A DNA stretch of 64,000 bases, from contig OZ220677.1 in assembly GCA_965116335.1 (NCBI GenBank), positions 2,604,001-2,668,000 of the forward strand. Reading direction: 5' to 3'. Numbering within the stretch: position 1 is the first letter of the stretch; each line of letters begins with the position of its first letter. This document shows positions 51,139 to 60,608 of this stretch, piece by piece. Below the pieces are notes generated by a model. That model was not told where the DNA came from. It saw only the letters and a program-made list of their open reading frames with translations, and ran no database searches. The stretch is from G963663315 sp965116335 (lineage in GTDB: Bacteria > Pseudomonadota > Gammaproteobacteria > Arenicellales > Poriferihabitantaceae). Made by a program: the position numbers and the translations under genes.

Positions 51139-52028
51139 AAGAACTCACTCCCCTGAGTATTTCGAGTGTCGCTGTTTTCGGGGTTGGCCTGATTGGCGGG
51201 TCGTTGGCCCGGTCATTGAAGGAATCCGGGACGGCAGAGCATATTATTGGCGTTGGCCGCTCCGTGGTAAATCTGCAAAAAGCGAAGGACACTGGCGCGA
51301 TTGACGAAATACAGTCCGATCCGGTTCAGGCTGCCGGGGATGCGGACCTGATTGTGCTGGCGACTCCGGTCAATACCATCGCTGAACTGATTCGGGTCAT
51401 TGCTCCGGCCATGTCAAAGGACAAGATTCTCACGGACGTGGGCAGTGTCAAGCAGGGTATTGTCTGCTCTGCAAGACAGTCGCTGGATAATCATATCGGT
51501 CAGTTCGTGCCGGGCCACCCGGTTGCCGGGAAAGAAAAAACAGGGATTGATGCCGCGTCGTCAGAGCTTTTCGAGAACCACAGGGTAATACTGACTCCAT
51601 TGCCGGAAACCAGGACGGATGCAGTTGACCGGGTACGGAAAATGTGGGAGTCGACGGGCGCTCAGGTGAAAAACATGTCGGTGGAGGAGCATGATCGCGT
51701 GTTGTCCGTGACCAGTCATCTGCCGCACATACTGGCTTATGTGATGATGGATTTTCTCTCCCGATCACCGGACCGGCGCAGTTGTTATGAAATGACGGCG
51801 GGTGGGTTTTATGATTTCACCCGAACCGCGTCCAGTGACCCGGAAATGTGGCGTGACATATCGTTGATGAACAGCGAGTGCCTGACCAGGCACATTAAGG
51901 AATATCAGGAAAAGCTGGACGAGGTTGTCTGCATGATCCGGAATATGGATGGAGAAGGGATTGAAGCTCTGTTTGCTGCAGCCAGACAGGCCAGGGGCCT
52001 GGTCTCAGAGAGACGCCGACAGTCCTGA
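51135..52028 (+). CDS. tyrA: Prephenate dehydrogenase
   Basis: A 297-residue NAD(P)-dependent enzyme of tyrosine synthesis. The Rossmann loop is VFGVGLIGGSLARSL (near residue 13), followed by VLATPVNTI, DVGSVKQGIV, FVPGHPVAGKEKTGI with the active-site His/Gly region, and HDRVLSVTSHLPH. There is no fused chorismate mutase or EPSP synthase domain. The start codon is GTG, overlapping the pheA stop (GTGA). No histidinol-phosphate aminotransferase gene lies between pheA and tyrA, unlike in Pseudomonas. Confidence 0.93.
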   Translation: MKELTPLSISSVAVFGVGLIGGSLARSLKESGTAEHIIGVGRSVVNLQKAKDTGAIDEIQSDPVQAAGDADLIVLATPVNTIAELIRVIAPAMSKDKILTDVGSVKQGIVCSARQSLDNHIGQFVPGHPVAGKEKTGIDAASSELFENHRVILTPLPETRTDAVDRVRKMWESTGAQVKNMSVEEHDRVLSVTSHLPHILAYVMMDFLSRSPDRRSCYEMTAGGFYDFTRTASSDPEMWRDISLMNSECLTRHIKEYQEKLDEVVCMIRNMDGEGIEALFAAARQARGLVSERRRQS

Positions 52029-52059
52029 TACTGCCACAGACCCGTCCAGGCTGATATTG

Positions 52060-53373
52060 ATGAAATTCCGGGTTTCTCCAACCTCCTCTCTACAGGGCGG
52101 GGTTCAGGTGGCGGGGGATAAATCCATTTCCCACCGCTCTATCATTCTGGGCGCTATTGCCAATGGCATAACAACGGTGCGGGATATTCTGGAGGGGGAG
52201 GATGTCCTGGCGACCATCAGCGCGTTCCGCAAAATGGGCGTATCCATTACCCGTGAAAGCACGCATCCGGCAGACCACAACTACAGGATCGAGGGAGTCG
52301 GACTGTATGGCCTGGAAAGCCCCGGTGAGGCACTGGATATGGGTAATTCAGGTACTGCGCTTCGATTGTTAGGCGGTCTGCTGGCGGCGCAACCGTGGAC
52401 TTCGGTATTGACCGGGGATGAGTATTTGCGTAATCGCCCGATGCGCCGGATTATCACGCCGTTGACTATGATGGGCGCTCAGATCGAGTCCCGTGATGGC
52501 AGGCCGCCGTTGACCACTCATCCGGTGGAGGGGCTGAACGCAATACAATACGTGGCACCGATGGCTTCAGCGCAAGTGAAGTCCGCTATTCTGCTCGCTG
52601 GACTCTATGCAGACGGGCAGACCACAGTGATTGAAAATTCCCGCACCCGGGATCACACAGAAAGAATGTTACAGGGGTTTGGTTACCCGATTCAGTCTGT
52701 TGACCATGGGGTCAGCCTGTCCGGCGGCGGGCAATTGCAGGGGCGCACGATCAGTGTGCCCGCAGACCTCTCCTCTGCCGCATTTTTCATCCTCGCCGGA
52801 CTGATCACGGACGATAGTGAGCTGGTTTTGAAGAAAACCGGAATCAACACAAGCAGAAACGGGGCGTTGAAAGTCCTGGCCAGAATGGGTGGGCGGATTG
52901 AACTGGAGAATCAGCATGAGATCAGTGGAGAGCCGGTGGCGGATATCCGCGTGAAAAGCTCGGATCTGGAAGGAGTGGAAATAAAAGGAGACGATGTCGC
53001 ATTGTCGATCGACGAAATCCCGGTCATTGCGGTCGCTGCGGCCTGTGCCGGGAACGGTAGCAAAACCAGGATTTCAAACGCTGAGGAGTTGCGAGTCAAG
53101 GAAAGCGACCGCATCCACAGTGTGGTCCAGGGGCTGTTGGCATTGGGCATAGAGGTCATTGAACATGCGGATGGAATGACGATTACCGGCGGGAAATTTC
53201 AAGGGGGTGTAGTGGACAGCTTCGGGGATCATCGTATCGCGATGGCTTTTGCCATCGCTGGAACTGTGGCAAAAGACCCGGTTATTGTTTCAAATTGTGA
53301 GAATGTGGCGACTTCTTTCCCGGATTTTTATCAACTTGCCCGACAAACAGGAGTGAACATTGCCATCTGCTGA
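52060..53373 (+). CDS. aroA: 3-phosphoshikimate 1-carboxyvinyltransferase (EPSP synthase)
   Basis: A 437-residue enzyme of the shikimate pathway that joins phosphoenolpyruvate to shikimate 3-phosphate. The N-terminal VAGDKSISHRSIILGA binds phosphate. DMGNSGTALRLLGG is the PEP-site loop, and LRVKESDRI and DSFGDHRIAMAFAI are the late motifs. GNSGT followed by ALRLL differs from the E. coli type GNAGTAMRPL. The ATG at 52060 is chosen because it gives the normal N-terminus (MKFRVSPTSSLQGG); an in-frame start 37 codons upstream would lie inside tyrA. It is followed by cmk with a 14-base overlap. Confidence 0.95.
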   Translation: MKFRVSPTSSLQGGVQVAGDKSISHRSIILGAIANGITTVRDILEGEDVLATISAFRKMGVSITRESTHPADHNYRIEGVGLYGLESPGEALDMGNSGTALRLLGGLLAAQPWTSVLTGDEYLRNRPMRRIITPLTMMGAQIESRDGRPPLTTHPVEGLNAIQYVAPMASAQVKSAILLAGLYADGQTTVIENSRTRDHTERMLQGFGYPIQSVDHGVSLSGGGQLQGRTISVPADLSSAAFFILAGLITDDSELVLKKTGINTSRNGALKVLARMGGRIELENQHEISGEPVADIRVKSSDLEGVEIKGDDVALSIDEIPVIAVAAACAGNGSKTRISNAEELRVKESDRIHSVVQGLLALGIEVIEHADGMTITGGKFQGGVVDSFGDHRIAMAFAIAGTVAKDPVIVSNCENVATSFPDFYQLARQTGVNIAIC

Positions 53374-54049
53374 ACGCTTCGGCCAGGCTCCCGTAATCGC
53401 CATAGATGGTCCGAGCGGGGCGGGCAAGGGGACGGTCTCATTGGCTGTTGTCGATCAACTGGGCTATCACTATCTGGAAAGCGGCGCCGTGTATCGTGTA
53501 ATCGCTCATCTGGCGCAGAAAAACCGGGTGGGTGTCGAACAGGTGGCCCGACTGGTTGAGCTCGCCAGAAACCTGGCGATTGAGTTCAGGAGCGGCGCTG
53601 TCTGGGTGGATGGGGTGATCGTGGACGATGTGATCCGTACTGAGGAGGCGGGGAGACGCGCTTCATTGATCGCAGCTGTACCCGCAGTTCGGGAAACGCT
53701 GTTGCTTTGGCAACAAAACCAGGCGCGGGCTCCGGGATTGGTTGCCGATGGAAGAGATATGGGAACGGTGGTATTTCCCCAGGCAGTCTGCAAATTCTAT
53801 ATCACAGCCAGTGTTGAAGTGAGAGCGCAGAGACGTTTTGATCAGTTGAAAGGTAAGGGTTTTGATGTTAGTATTGACCAACTCATCAAAGATATTTCGG
53901 AGCGGGACGCACGGGACGCGACCCGGCCCATATCTCCGTTGAGGCCAGCGGCGGATGCTGTGCTGGTGGATACGACTGATCTCGCGATACATGAGGTGGT
54001 ATCCAGAGTTATGGAGAGTGTTAGAGACCGGCTGCCCGAAAGACGGTAG
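53360..54049 (+). CDS. cmk: Cytidylate kinase
   Basis: A 229-residue kinase that phosphorylates CMP and dCMP. The P-loop is IDGPSGAGKGTVS (near residue 15), followed by YLESGAVYR and VADGRDMGTVVFP, and the ARDATRPISPLRPA loop typical of bacterial CMP kinases. The likely start is TTG at 53360, overlapping the end of aroA; no ATG lies in frame before the P-loop. After it, a small hairpin (ATCCGG/CCGGAT near 54109) might weakly end transcription before the rpsA leader. Confidence 0.93.
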   Translation: MPSAERFGQAPVIAIDGPSGAGKGTVSLAVVDQLGYHYLESGAVYRVIAHLAQKNRVGVEQVARLVELARNLAIEFRSGAVWVDGVIVDDVIRTEEAGRRASLIAAVPAVRETLLLWQQNQARAPGLVADGRDMGTVVFPQAVCKFYITASVEVRAQRRFDQLKGKGFDVSIDQLIKDISERDARDATRPISPLRPAADAVLVDTTDLAIHEVVSRVMESVRDRLPERR

Positions 54050-54279
54050 GCTCACCTTTTGTGCCGTGTGGCCTTATGCAGTCAGGCATTGTTGTAAACC
54101 GTGAATGATCCGGGTTTTGCCGGATTGTTTGAATAGTAACTTTATCAAAACTACCTGAATATCCCGTTATTTTCCGGTTCTTTACGACCAATTCCCATGT
54201 CGAATACGCAATGTCTGTCCGGGTTGACTTATTGTGCCCTGGGCAAATGGAGAGAGACGGGTACAGGAATCAATTTATT

Positions 54280-55956
54280 ATGACTGAAAACTTTGCGGCT
54301 TTGCTGGAAGAAAGCATGGCCAATGTTGTTATGAACCCCGGAGAACTGATCATCGGGGATGTGGTTGAGGCAAATAACGATTATGTGATTGTCAGTGCCG
54401 GATTGAAGTCTGACGCGAAAATCAAGGCATCGGAATTCAAGAATGCGGCGGGTGAAATAACGGTAAAAATCGGAGACCAGGTTGAGGTTGCTCTGGAATC
54501 CGTAGAGGATGGAACCGGAAATACCAGAATGTCGCGTGAAAAAGCGATGCGTACCAGAGCCTGGGCTGGTCTGTCCAAAGCCTATGAGAATGGGGACGTG
54601 ATCACAGGCACTATTACCGAGAAAGTCAAGGGCGGATTCACGGCGGATGTCGAAGGATTGCGCGCATTTTTGCCCGGTTCTCTGGTTGATGTCAGACAGG
54701 TCAAGGATGCGGATTACATGAAGGGCAAGGAACTGGATTTCAAGATTATCAAGCTGGATCAGCCACGTAACAATATTGTAGTTTCCCGACGCGCTATCGT
54801 GGAAAATGAATTGAATGAGGAAAGAGCGAAGCTGCTCGATACTCTGGAAGAGGGACAAATAATCAAGGGCGTTGTGAAAAACCTGACCGATTACGGCGCA
54901 TTCGTCAATCTCGGCGGGCTGGATGGATTGTTACATATCACGGACCTGGCGTGGAAGCGTGTGAAGCATCCTTCGGAAGTATTGTCGGTTGGCGATGAGA
55001 TTGAGACCAGAGTGCTCAAGTTCGACAAGGAGCAGAGCCGGGTCTCGCTCGGACTCAAGCAGCTGGGCGAGGACCCCTGGTTGGGGCTGGTGCGCCGCTA
55101 TCCGGTGAATACCCGTATATTCGGCAAGGTAACCAACCTGACTGATTATGGTGCTTTTGTAGAGCTTGAAGAGGGCGTGGAGGGACTGGTGCATTTATCC
55201 GAAATGGATTGGACGAACAAGAATGTTCATCCCGGCAAGGTCTGCCATGTGGGCGATGAATGCGAAGTGATGATTCTCGATATTGATCCGGGACGCCGCC
55301 GTATATCGCTTGGAATGAAGCAATGTGTCGCTAATCCCTGGCAGGAGTTTGCGGCAACCCACAAGAAGGGTGACTCTCTGGTTGGAAGTATCCGCTCAAT
55401 TACCGACTTCGGTATATTCATTGGTGTCGAAGGGGGCATTGACGGCTTGGTCCATCTTTCTGATCTTTCCTGGGATGAACCCGGCGAAGAAGTGGTTACC
55501 CGCTACAAGAAAGGGGATGAACTGACCGTTGCCGTACTGGCGGTGGACGCAGAGCGTGAACGCATTTCATTAGGACTCAAGCAAGCGACCGAAGATCCGT
55601 TCTCCGCCTTTGTCAATGCAAACGGGAAAGGCAGCACGGTTACTGGTGAGATCCGGGAAGTCACGATAAAAGGGGCTGTAATTGAGCTGGCTCACGGTGT
55701 GCATGGTTATCTACGGACTTCTGAGATATCGCGTGATCGGGTCGAGGACGCGCGCACGGTATTGAAAGAAGGAGAAAAAATCGAGGCCAAGATTACCAGC
55801 ATAGAAAGGAAAGACCGTAAACTCTCATTGTCCATCAAGGCGCGGGAGCTCGAACTGGAAGATGAGGTGACTCAGGAATATTCGAGAGGTTCGAATGTCA
55901 TCGGAGCGACCCTTGGTGATAAACTGAAAGAACAGCTGGGGAAACATTCCCTGTAG
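54280..55956 (+). CDS. rpsA: 30S ribosomal protein S1
   Basis: A 558-residue protein that unfolds and recruits mRNA to the ribosome. Six S1 domains are visible, most clearly the repeated NLTDYGAFVNLGGLDGLLH, NLTDYGAFVELEEGVEGLVH and SITDFGIFIGVEGGIDGLVH segments. The length is almost the same as E. coli S1 (557). The ATG at 54280 gives the family N-terminus (MTENFAALLEESM), so the 23 codons upstream are not included. The 230-base gap before the gene holds no other gene and likely carries its own promoter and leader. Confidence 0.96.
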   Translation: MTENFAALLEESMANVVMNPGELIIGDVVEANNDYVIVSAGLKSDAKIKASEFKNAAGEITVKIGDQVEVALESVEDGTGNTRMSREKAMRTRAWAGLSKAYENGDVITGTITEKVKGGFTADVEGLRAFLPGSLVDVRQVKDADYMKGKELDFKIIKLDQPRNNIVVSRRAIVENELNEERAKLLDTLEEGQIIKGVVKNLTDYGAFVNLGGLDGLLHITDLAWKRVKHPSEVLSVGDEIETRVLKFDKEQSRVSLGLKQLGEDPWLGLVRRYPVNTRIFGKVTNLTDYGAFVELEEGVEGLVHLSEMDWTNKNVHPGKVCHVGDECEVMILDIDPGRRRISLGMKQCVANPWQEFAATHKKGDSLVGSIRSITDFGIFIGVEGGIDGLVHLSDLSWDEPGEEVVTRYKKGDELTVAVLAVDAERERISLGLKQATEDPFSAFVNANGKGSTVTGEIREVTIKGAVIELAHGVHGYLRTSEISRDRVEDARTVLKEGEKIEAKITSIERKDRKLSLSIKARELELEDEVTQEYSRGSNVIGATLGDKLKEQLGKHSL

Positions 55957-55978
55957 ATACTCATTTTTATTTTACATT

Positions 55979-56311
55979 ATGTCTGCCGATTCCAGGAAAG
56001 CCCGCGGGCGATCAGCCTTGACCAAGTCACAGCTGATTGCTCGCCTCGCCGATGATCATGGTCAATTGTCTGAAATTGATGTTGAGCTGGCCGTGAACAA
56101 CATCCTCCAGCGAATGGTATCAGCCCTGGCAAATGGGGAGCGAATCGAGATTCGTGGATTTGGCAGTATGACTCTGCATTACAGACCGCCACGAGTGGGG
56201 AGGAATCCGAAAACCGGGAACAAGGTCCAGATAGCGGGGAAATACGTGCCCCATTTCAAACCCGGCCTCGGTCTGCGAAAACAGGTTAATAAGAGTAATA
56301 CCGACAACTGA
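55979..56311 (+). CDS. ihfB: Integration host factor subunit beta
   Basis: A 110-residue HU/IHF-family DNA-bending protein. The core LTKSQLIARLADDHGQL, RIEIRGFGSMTLHYRPPRVG and NPKTGNKVQI arm matches IHF-beta. Compared with E. coli (94 residues) it has about 13 extra residues at the N-terminus (SADSRKARGRSA); an in-frame TTG at codon 14 would give the usual start, so the true start is uncertain. It follows rpsA as in other gammaproteobacteria and shares the run into lapA. Confidence 0.93.
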   Translation: MSADSRKARGRSALTKSQLIARLADDHGQLSEIDVELAVNNILQRMVSALANGERIEIRGFGSMTLHYRPPRVGRNPKTGNKVQIAGKYVPHFKPGLGLRKQVNKSNTDN

Positions 56312-56312
56312 C

Positions 56313-56558
56313 ATGATGAAAGTTGTTTATGCCGTTGTTATTACTATTGTCCTTTTTGTCGGGCTCACTTTCACCTATATGAATAGACAGACTGTTGAGA
56401 TACAATATCTCTCGTTCCATAAAGAAACCAGTCTGGCTGTCTTGTTGCTTTTTACACTGGTTACGGGTGTGGTTGCCGGATATGTCGTCCGTGTTGTGTC
56501 TTCCCTGAAATCCAGACGCAAGGCCAAACGCGGAGCATCAGACTCCGGGCAAATGTAG
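56313..56558 (+). CDS. lapA: Lipopolysaccharide assembly protein A
   Basis: An 81-residue inner-membrane protein with two hydrophobic segments (VVYAVVITIVLFVGLTFTYM and LAVLLLFTLVTGVVAGYVV) separated by a short loop, and a basic tail. This is the DUF1049/LapA layout. LapA and LapB control LPS synthesis by directing LpxC to FtsH. It starts one base after the ihfB stop and precedes lapB by 82 bases, the conserved order. Confidence 0.9.
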   Translation: MMKVVYAVVITIVLFVGLTFTYMNRQTVEIQYLSFHKETSLAVLLLFTLVTGVVAGYVVRVVSSLKSRRKAKRGASDSGQM

Positions 56559-56640
56559 TTAAAAGGCCAGATACCACCGGCCAGGCAAGTCTGGCGGTCA
56601 GGCATAATCAAACCAGAGTTCTGAATTATCATTAGCGGTT

Positions 56641-57816
56641 ATGGACCCAGTCTGGTTACTCCTCCTTTTGCCACTTGCCGCCGCTGGCGGCTGGTTGATG
56701 GCCGCCCACGATAAATCCAGCCCCGCCAAACCCCAGAGTGTTCCTGACGCATATTTCAAAGGATTGAGTTTTTTGTTGAATGAACAGCCTGACAAGGCAC
56801 TGAAAGTGTTTCTTGAGGTGGCTGAGGTTGATGATGAAACGATTGAAATGCACATGGCTCTCGGCAATCTTTTCAGGCGTCGGGGGGAAATAGAGAAAGC
56901 CACACAGATCCATCAGAATCTGGTTGCCCGCTCAGACCTGGACGACGGCCTGCGCGCTATGGCACTGTTCGAGTTGGCACAGGACTATTTCAGGGCGGGG
57001 CTGTTTGATCGGGCCGAAGATCTGTTCCGGGAACTGCGCCTGCTGACTGAATACAAGGAACAGGCGAACCGGTTTCTGTTGCAGATTTATGATCAGGAAA
57101 AGGAGTGGCTTCTGGCGATTGACGTGGCCGAGGAACTGAATCAGTTTGCCGACTGCGATTATTCAGAAACCATTGCCCAGTTTTATTGCGAACTGGCTGA
57201 AATCTCGATTGCAGAAGGCAATAATTCCGGTGCCGAAAATTATATCGGAGCCGCGTTTCAGCATAACTCCCGTTGTTTGCGGGCGGTCATCCAGTCCGGC
57301 AGGCTGGCATCCATGCGAGGAAATCATGCCAATGCCATTGCCATCTGGCGCGGGGTTGAGTACTGGTCACCACGTTGTCTGGGTGAGGTGGTTGGCCATA
57401 TTGTAAACGGTTATCTGGCACTCGGAGATAAAAGGTCGTTACAGGAGTTTCTGGAGAAGGCAATCGAGAAAAACTCGGACCCGAGAATCATGTCGGTGCT
57501 GGTTGATCTGACCAGTAACAACCAGGGAGAGGAGGCCGGAGAGATGAAACTGCTGGAGTTGGTACGGCAATACCCAAGCCTGCACGGAATGTATATTCTG
57601 ATGAGGAACCGGGCGGAAAAAGGCAAACTGAGCCGACAGGATAAGGATTATTCGATCGTGGCAAGCCTGTTGCAGGAAGTCGTCGAGAGAAACCGGAATT
57701 ATCATTGTACGCAGTGTGGATTCCAGAGTAATACGTTGCATTGGCAATGCCCCGGTTGCAAAGCCTGGGATACGGCCAGGAATCAGTTGATTCATCATGC
57801 AATCGGTGGAAAGTAA
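56641..57816 (+). CDS. lapB: Lipopolysaccharide assembly protein B
   Basis: A 391-residue protein with an N-terminal membrane anchor (WLLLLLPLAAAGGWLMA), about nine TPR-type helical repeats through residues 40-350, and a C-terminal rubredoxin-like metal site (CTQCGF...CPGCKAW, near residue 357). This is the LapB (YciM) plan, and the length matches. LapB acts with FtsH to regulate LpxC and thereby LPS amount. Its end overlaps the next gene by 20 bases, linking it to heptose synthesis genes for the LPS core. Confidence 0.94.
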   Translation: MDPVWLLLLLPLAAAGGWLMAAHDKSSPAKPQSVPDAYFKGLSFLLNEQPDKALKVFLEVAEVDDETIEMHMALGNLFRRRGEIEKATQIHQNLVARSDLDDGLRAMALFELAQDYFRAGLFDRAEDLFRELRLLTEYKEQANRFLLQIYDQEKEWLLAIDVAEELNQFADCDYSETIAQFYCELAEISIAEGNNSGAENYIGAAFQHNSRCLRAVIQSGRLASMRGNHANAIAIWRGVEYWSPRCLGEVVGHIVNGYLALGDKRSLQEFLEKAIEKNSDPRIMSVLVDLTSNNQGEEAGEMKLLELVRQYPSLHGMYILMRNRAEKGKLSRQDKDYSIVASLLQEVVERNRNYHCTQCGFQSNTLHWQCPGCKAWDTARNQLIHHAIGGK

Positions 57817-58762
57817 CCTGAAGAAACTGGCAACCGCCAGGGTGTTGGTTGCTGGCGATGTCATGCTGGATCAATACTGGATGGGGAGTGTGGATAGAAT
57901 CTCGCCCGAGGCTCCAGTGCCGATTGTGACCGTCAACGAATCGGAGGTGCGGCTGGGCGGGGCTGGGAATGTGGCAAGGAATATTGTTTCTCTGGATGGA
58001 AGCAGCACCCTGATCGGAATTATCGGACAGGATGATGCCGGAAGAGGCGTGACCGAGCTTACCGGACAAGCGGGCATTCATGCCATGTTGCAGTCCGATC
58101 CGGACTGCAAAACCACGGTCAAGCTAAGGGTCGTCTCCAGAAACCAGCAACTGTTGCGTGCAGATTTCGAGAGCAGGCCGGGGCAGCGCGTTCTGGCCGG
58201 GATGCTGGCCGATTTCAGGGATCAGATCGAGCGCCACGATGCCGTTGTTTTATCGGATTATGGCAAGGGCGGTCTGGCTGATGTAGAAGAAATGATCGCG
58301 ATTGCCAGACAGCAGAACAAGCCGGTTCTGATAGACCCCAAGGGCGACGATTATTCGAGATACCGTGGCGCCACCCTGATCACTCCCAATCTGGCGGAGT
58401 TTGAGTCGGTCACCGGCAAGGTGGAAAGTACCGATGATCTGGCGGGTAAGGCAGTAGATGTCATCCAGGACTATGATCTGGAAGCCCTGCTGGTTACGTT
58501 GAGCGATAAGGGCATGGTGCTGTTCGAGCGGAATCAAAGTCCGTTGCATATTCCGGCGAGAAGTCGGGAGGTTTATGATGTCAGTGGCGCGGGGGACACG
58601 GTCATTGGCGTTATGGCGATGGTATTTGCCGCAAATCTGGATAAGTCGTCGGGTCTTGAGATCGCCAATAGCGCAGCCGGCATTGTGATTTCAAAATTCG
58701 GCACTACTACGGTGACCCGCGCCGAATTGCTGTCCGAGACCAGGAAAGGCTACCCGTTATGA
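57797..58762 (+). CDS. hldA: D-glycero-beta-D-manno-heptose-7-phosphate kinase (kinase domain only)
   Basis: A 321-residue PfkB-type sugar kinase. The signatures are VLVAGDVMLDQYWMG (residues near 15), RLGGAGNVARNI, and DVSGAGDTVIGVM with the catalytic Asp near residue 265. It matches the first half of RfaE/HldE; the adenylyltransferase half is absent, so a separate hldC would be needed elsewhere. It supplies ADP-heptose for the LPS inner core. The next gene, hldD, overlaps by four bases. Confidence 0.88.
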   Translation: MQSVESNLKKLATARVLVAGDVMLDQYWMGSVDRISPEAPVPIVTVNESEVRLGGAGNVARNIVSLDGSSTLIGIIGQDDAGRGVTELTGQAGIHAMLQSDPDCKTTVKLRVVSRNQQLLRADFESRPGQRVLAGMLADFRDQIERHDAVVLSDYGKGGLADVEEMIAIARQQNKPVLIDPKGDDYSRYRGATLITPNLAEFESVTGKVESTDDLAGKAVDVIQDYDLEALLVTLSDKGMVLFERNQSPLHIPARSREVYDVSGAGDTVIGVMAMVFAANLDKSSGLEIANSAAGIVISKFGTTTVTRAELLSETRKGYPL

Positions 58763-59748
58763 TTGTGGTTACAGGCGGTGCCGGCTTCATCGGCTCGAAC
58801 ATTGTCAAGGCACTCAACCGCGATGGCATCGTTGACATACTGGTTGTAGATAATTTGTCCAATGCCGAAAAGATATCCAACCTGTCGAATCTTGCGATCC
58901 GGGATTACATGGACAAGCACGAATTTCTGGAGGCCATCCAGTCAGACAGGACTTTTGACAGGATTGCTACCGTTTTTCATCAGGGCGCCTGTTCGGATAC
59001 CATGGCGACGGACGGGAAATATGTAGTGCAGAACAACTTTACCTTCTCGAAAATACTTTTCCATTTCTGCCAGCGGCATCAAGCGCAATTTATCTATGCC
59101 TCCTCCGCTTCGGTTTATGGTGGAGGTGCCGACTTTTCCGAAGACCGGAGCAATGAATCGGCGTTGAACGTGTATGCCTGGTCGAAACTTCTGTTCGACA
59201 ACTACATTCGTCAGTCGGCCAGTCTGCCTGACTCAGAAAAACCGGCAGTTCAGTGTGTTGGGCTGAGATATTTCAATGTCTATGGCCCCGGAGAATTCCA
59301 TAAAGAGCGGATGGCCTCCGTTGCCTGGCATTTCAATAATCAATACCGGGACAACCGCACGGTTAAACTGTTTGCCGGAACGGATGGTTATCAGAACGGG
59401 GAGCAGCTCAGGGATTTTGTCTATGTGGATGACGTGGTCAATGTGAATCTGTATTTCATGAATCACCCGGAACTGTCCGGGATTTACAATGTCGGCACCG
59501 GACGCGCCCAGAGCTTTAATCAGGTGGCGCTGGCTGTGATTAACTTCCACAGGAATCAACAGGGACTGGCGACTATCGACCTTTCTGAAGCAGTCGACTC
59601 GGGCCAGATCCAATACGTCTCAATGCCGCAAGCACTGGTCGGTAAGTATCAGAGCTTTACCGAGGCTTCCCTGACTCGCTTGCGGTGTGCGGGATATGAA
59701 GAGGATTTTGATAATATCGAAACCGGCATAAACCGATATTTGTCATGA
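58759..59748 (+). CDS. hldD: ADP-L-glycero-D-manno-heptose 6-epimerase
   Basis: A 329-residue short-chain dehydrogenase-type epimerase (also called rfaD) that inverts C6 of ADP-heptose. The NADP-binding loop is VTGGAGFIGSNIV (near residue 4), and the catalytic YxxxK-type segment is YAWSKLLFDNYIR (near 140). FNVYGPGEFHKERMASVAWH and RDFVYVDDVVNVNL are typical of RfaD. It overlaps hldA and rfbA by four bases each, so the three are translated together. Confidence 0.94.
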   Translation: MIVVTGGAGFIGSNIVKALNRDGIVDILVVDNLSNAEKISNLSNLAIRDYMDKHEFLEAIQSDRTFDRIATVFHQGACSDTMATDGKYVVQNNFTFSKILFHFCQRHQAQFIYASSASVYGGGADFSEDRSNESALNVYAWSKLLFDNYIRQSASLPDSEKPAVQCVGLRYFNVYGPGEFHKERMASVAWHFNNQYRDNRTVKLFAGTDGYQNGEQLRDFVYVDDVVNVNLYFMNHPELSGIYNVGTGRAQSFNQVALAVINFHRNQQGLATIDLSEAVDSGQIQYVSMPQALVGKYQSFTEASLTRLRCAGYEEDFDNIETGINRYLS

Positions 59749-60608
59749 GAGGAATCGTGTTGGCGGGTGGGACGGGCTCCCGGTTGCGGCCCGCTACGGT
59801 CGCTGTATCGAAGCAGCTTGTCCCGGTCTATGACAAACCGATGGTTTACTATCCGTTGACTGTGTTGTTGCTGGCTGGCATAAAGGATATCCTGATCGTG
59901 TCCACTCCACAGGATACGCCAGCTTATCAGAGATTGCTGGCGGATGGTGGTCAGTGGGGAATCAACCTGTCATACGCAGTTCAGGCAACTCCTGATGGGA
60001 TTGCGGACGCATTTTTATGCGGATCAGAGTTTATTGGCAACCAGGGCTGTGCGTTGGCACTGGGAGATAATATCTTTCATGGGGACAGCCTGGCAGAAAG
60101 TCTTCGCAAGGCATCCAACCTGAAAAAAGGCGCACAAGTATATGCCTGTCGAGTGGACGACTCCGGACGCTATGGCGTGGTCAGCCTGGACAGCAATGGC
60201 AAGGCCATTCGGCTTGAGGAGAAACCGGCGCGGCTAAAAGCCGGATACGCTGTGACCGGCTTGTATTTTTATGATAATACCGTGGTGGGGCGAGCGCGGT
60301 CGTTGACTCCATCTGGACGCAATGAACTGGAGATAACTGATTTGAACCGCACTTATCTCGATGATGACAGGTTACGGGTGGAAGTATTGGGGCAGGATGT
60401 TGTCTGGCTGGATATGGGTACTCCCGATTCATTAATAGCGGCTGCCGGAACGGTTGCGGCTATCACGAAGAATCAGGGAGTCAGGCCAGGTTGCCCGGAG
60501 GAGGCCTGTTGGAGAATGGGGCACATTGATGACCAACAACTTGCAAAACTGGCTCATGAATTGCATCATACCGGGTATGGTAGCTATCTGTCGGGTTTGT
60601 TGTCATGA
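59745..60608 (+). CDS. rfbA: Glucose-1-phosphate thymidylyltransferase
   Basis: A 287-residue nucleotidyltransferase that makes dTDP-glucose, the first step towards dTDP-rhamnose. The signature LAGGTGSRLRPATVAVSKQL is followed by PVYDKPMVYYPL, ALGDNIFHG, and VWLDMGTPDSL near the end. It appears complete. No rfbB, rfbC or rfbD follows; a methylthioinosine phosphorylase is next with a four-base overlap, so the remaining dTDP-sugar genes must be elsewhere. Confidence 0.93.
   Translation: MRGIVLAGGTGSRLRPATVAVSKQLVPVYDKPMVYYPLTVLLLAGIKDILIVSTPQDTPAYQRLLADGGQWGINLSYAVQATPDGIADAFLCGSEFIGNQGCALALGDNIFHGDSLAESLRKASNLKKGAQVYACRVDDSGRYGVVSLDSNGKAIRLEEKPARLKAGYAVTGLYFYDNTVVGRARSLTPSGRNELEITDLNRTYLDDDRLRVEVLGQDVVWLDMGTPDSLIAAAGTVAAITKNQGVRPGCPEEACWRMGHIDDQQLAKLAHELHHTGYGSYLSGLLS

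Noticed and set aside
51949..52059. Upstream in-frame start for aroA
   Set aside because: It would extend the protein by 37 residues inside tyrA; the ATG at 52060 gives the normal N-terminus.
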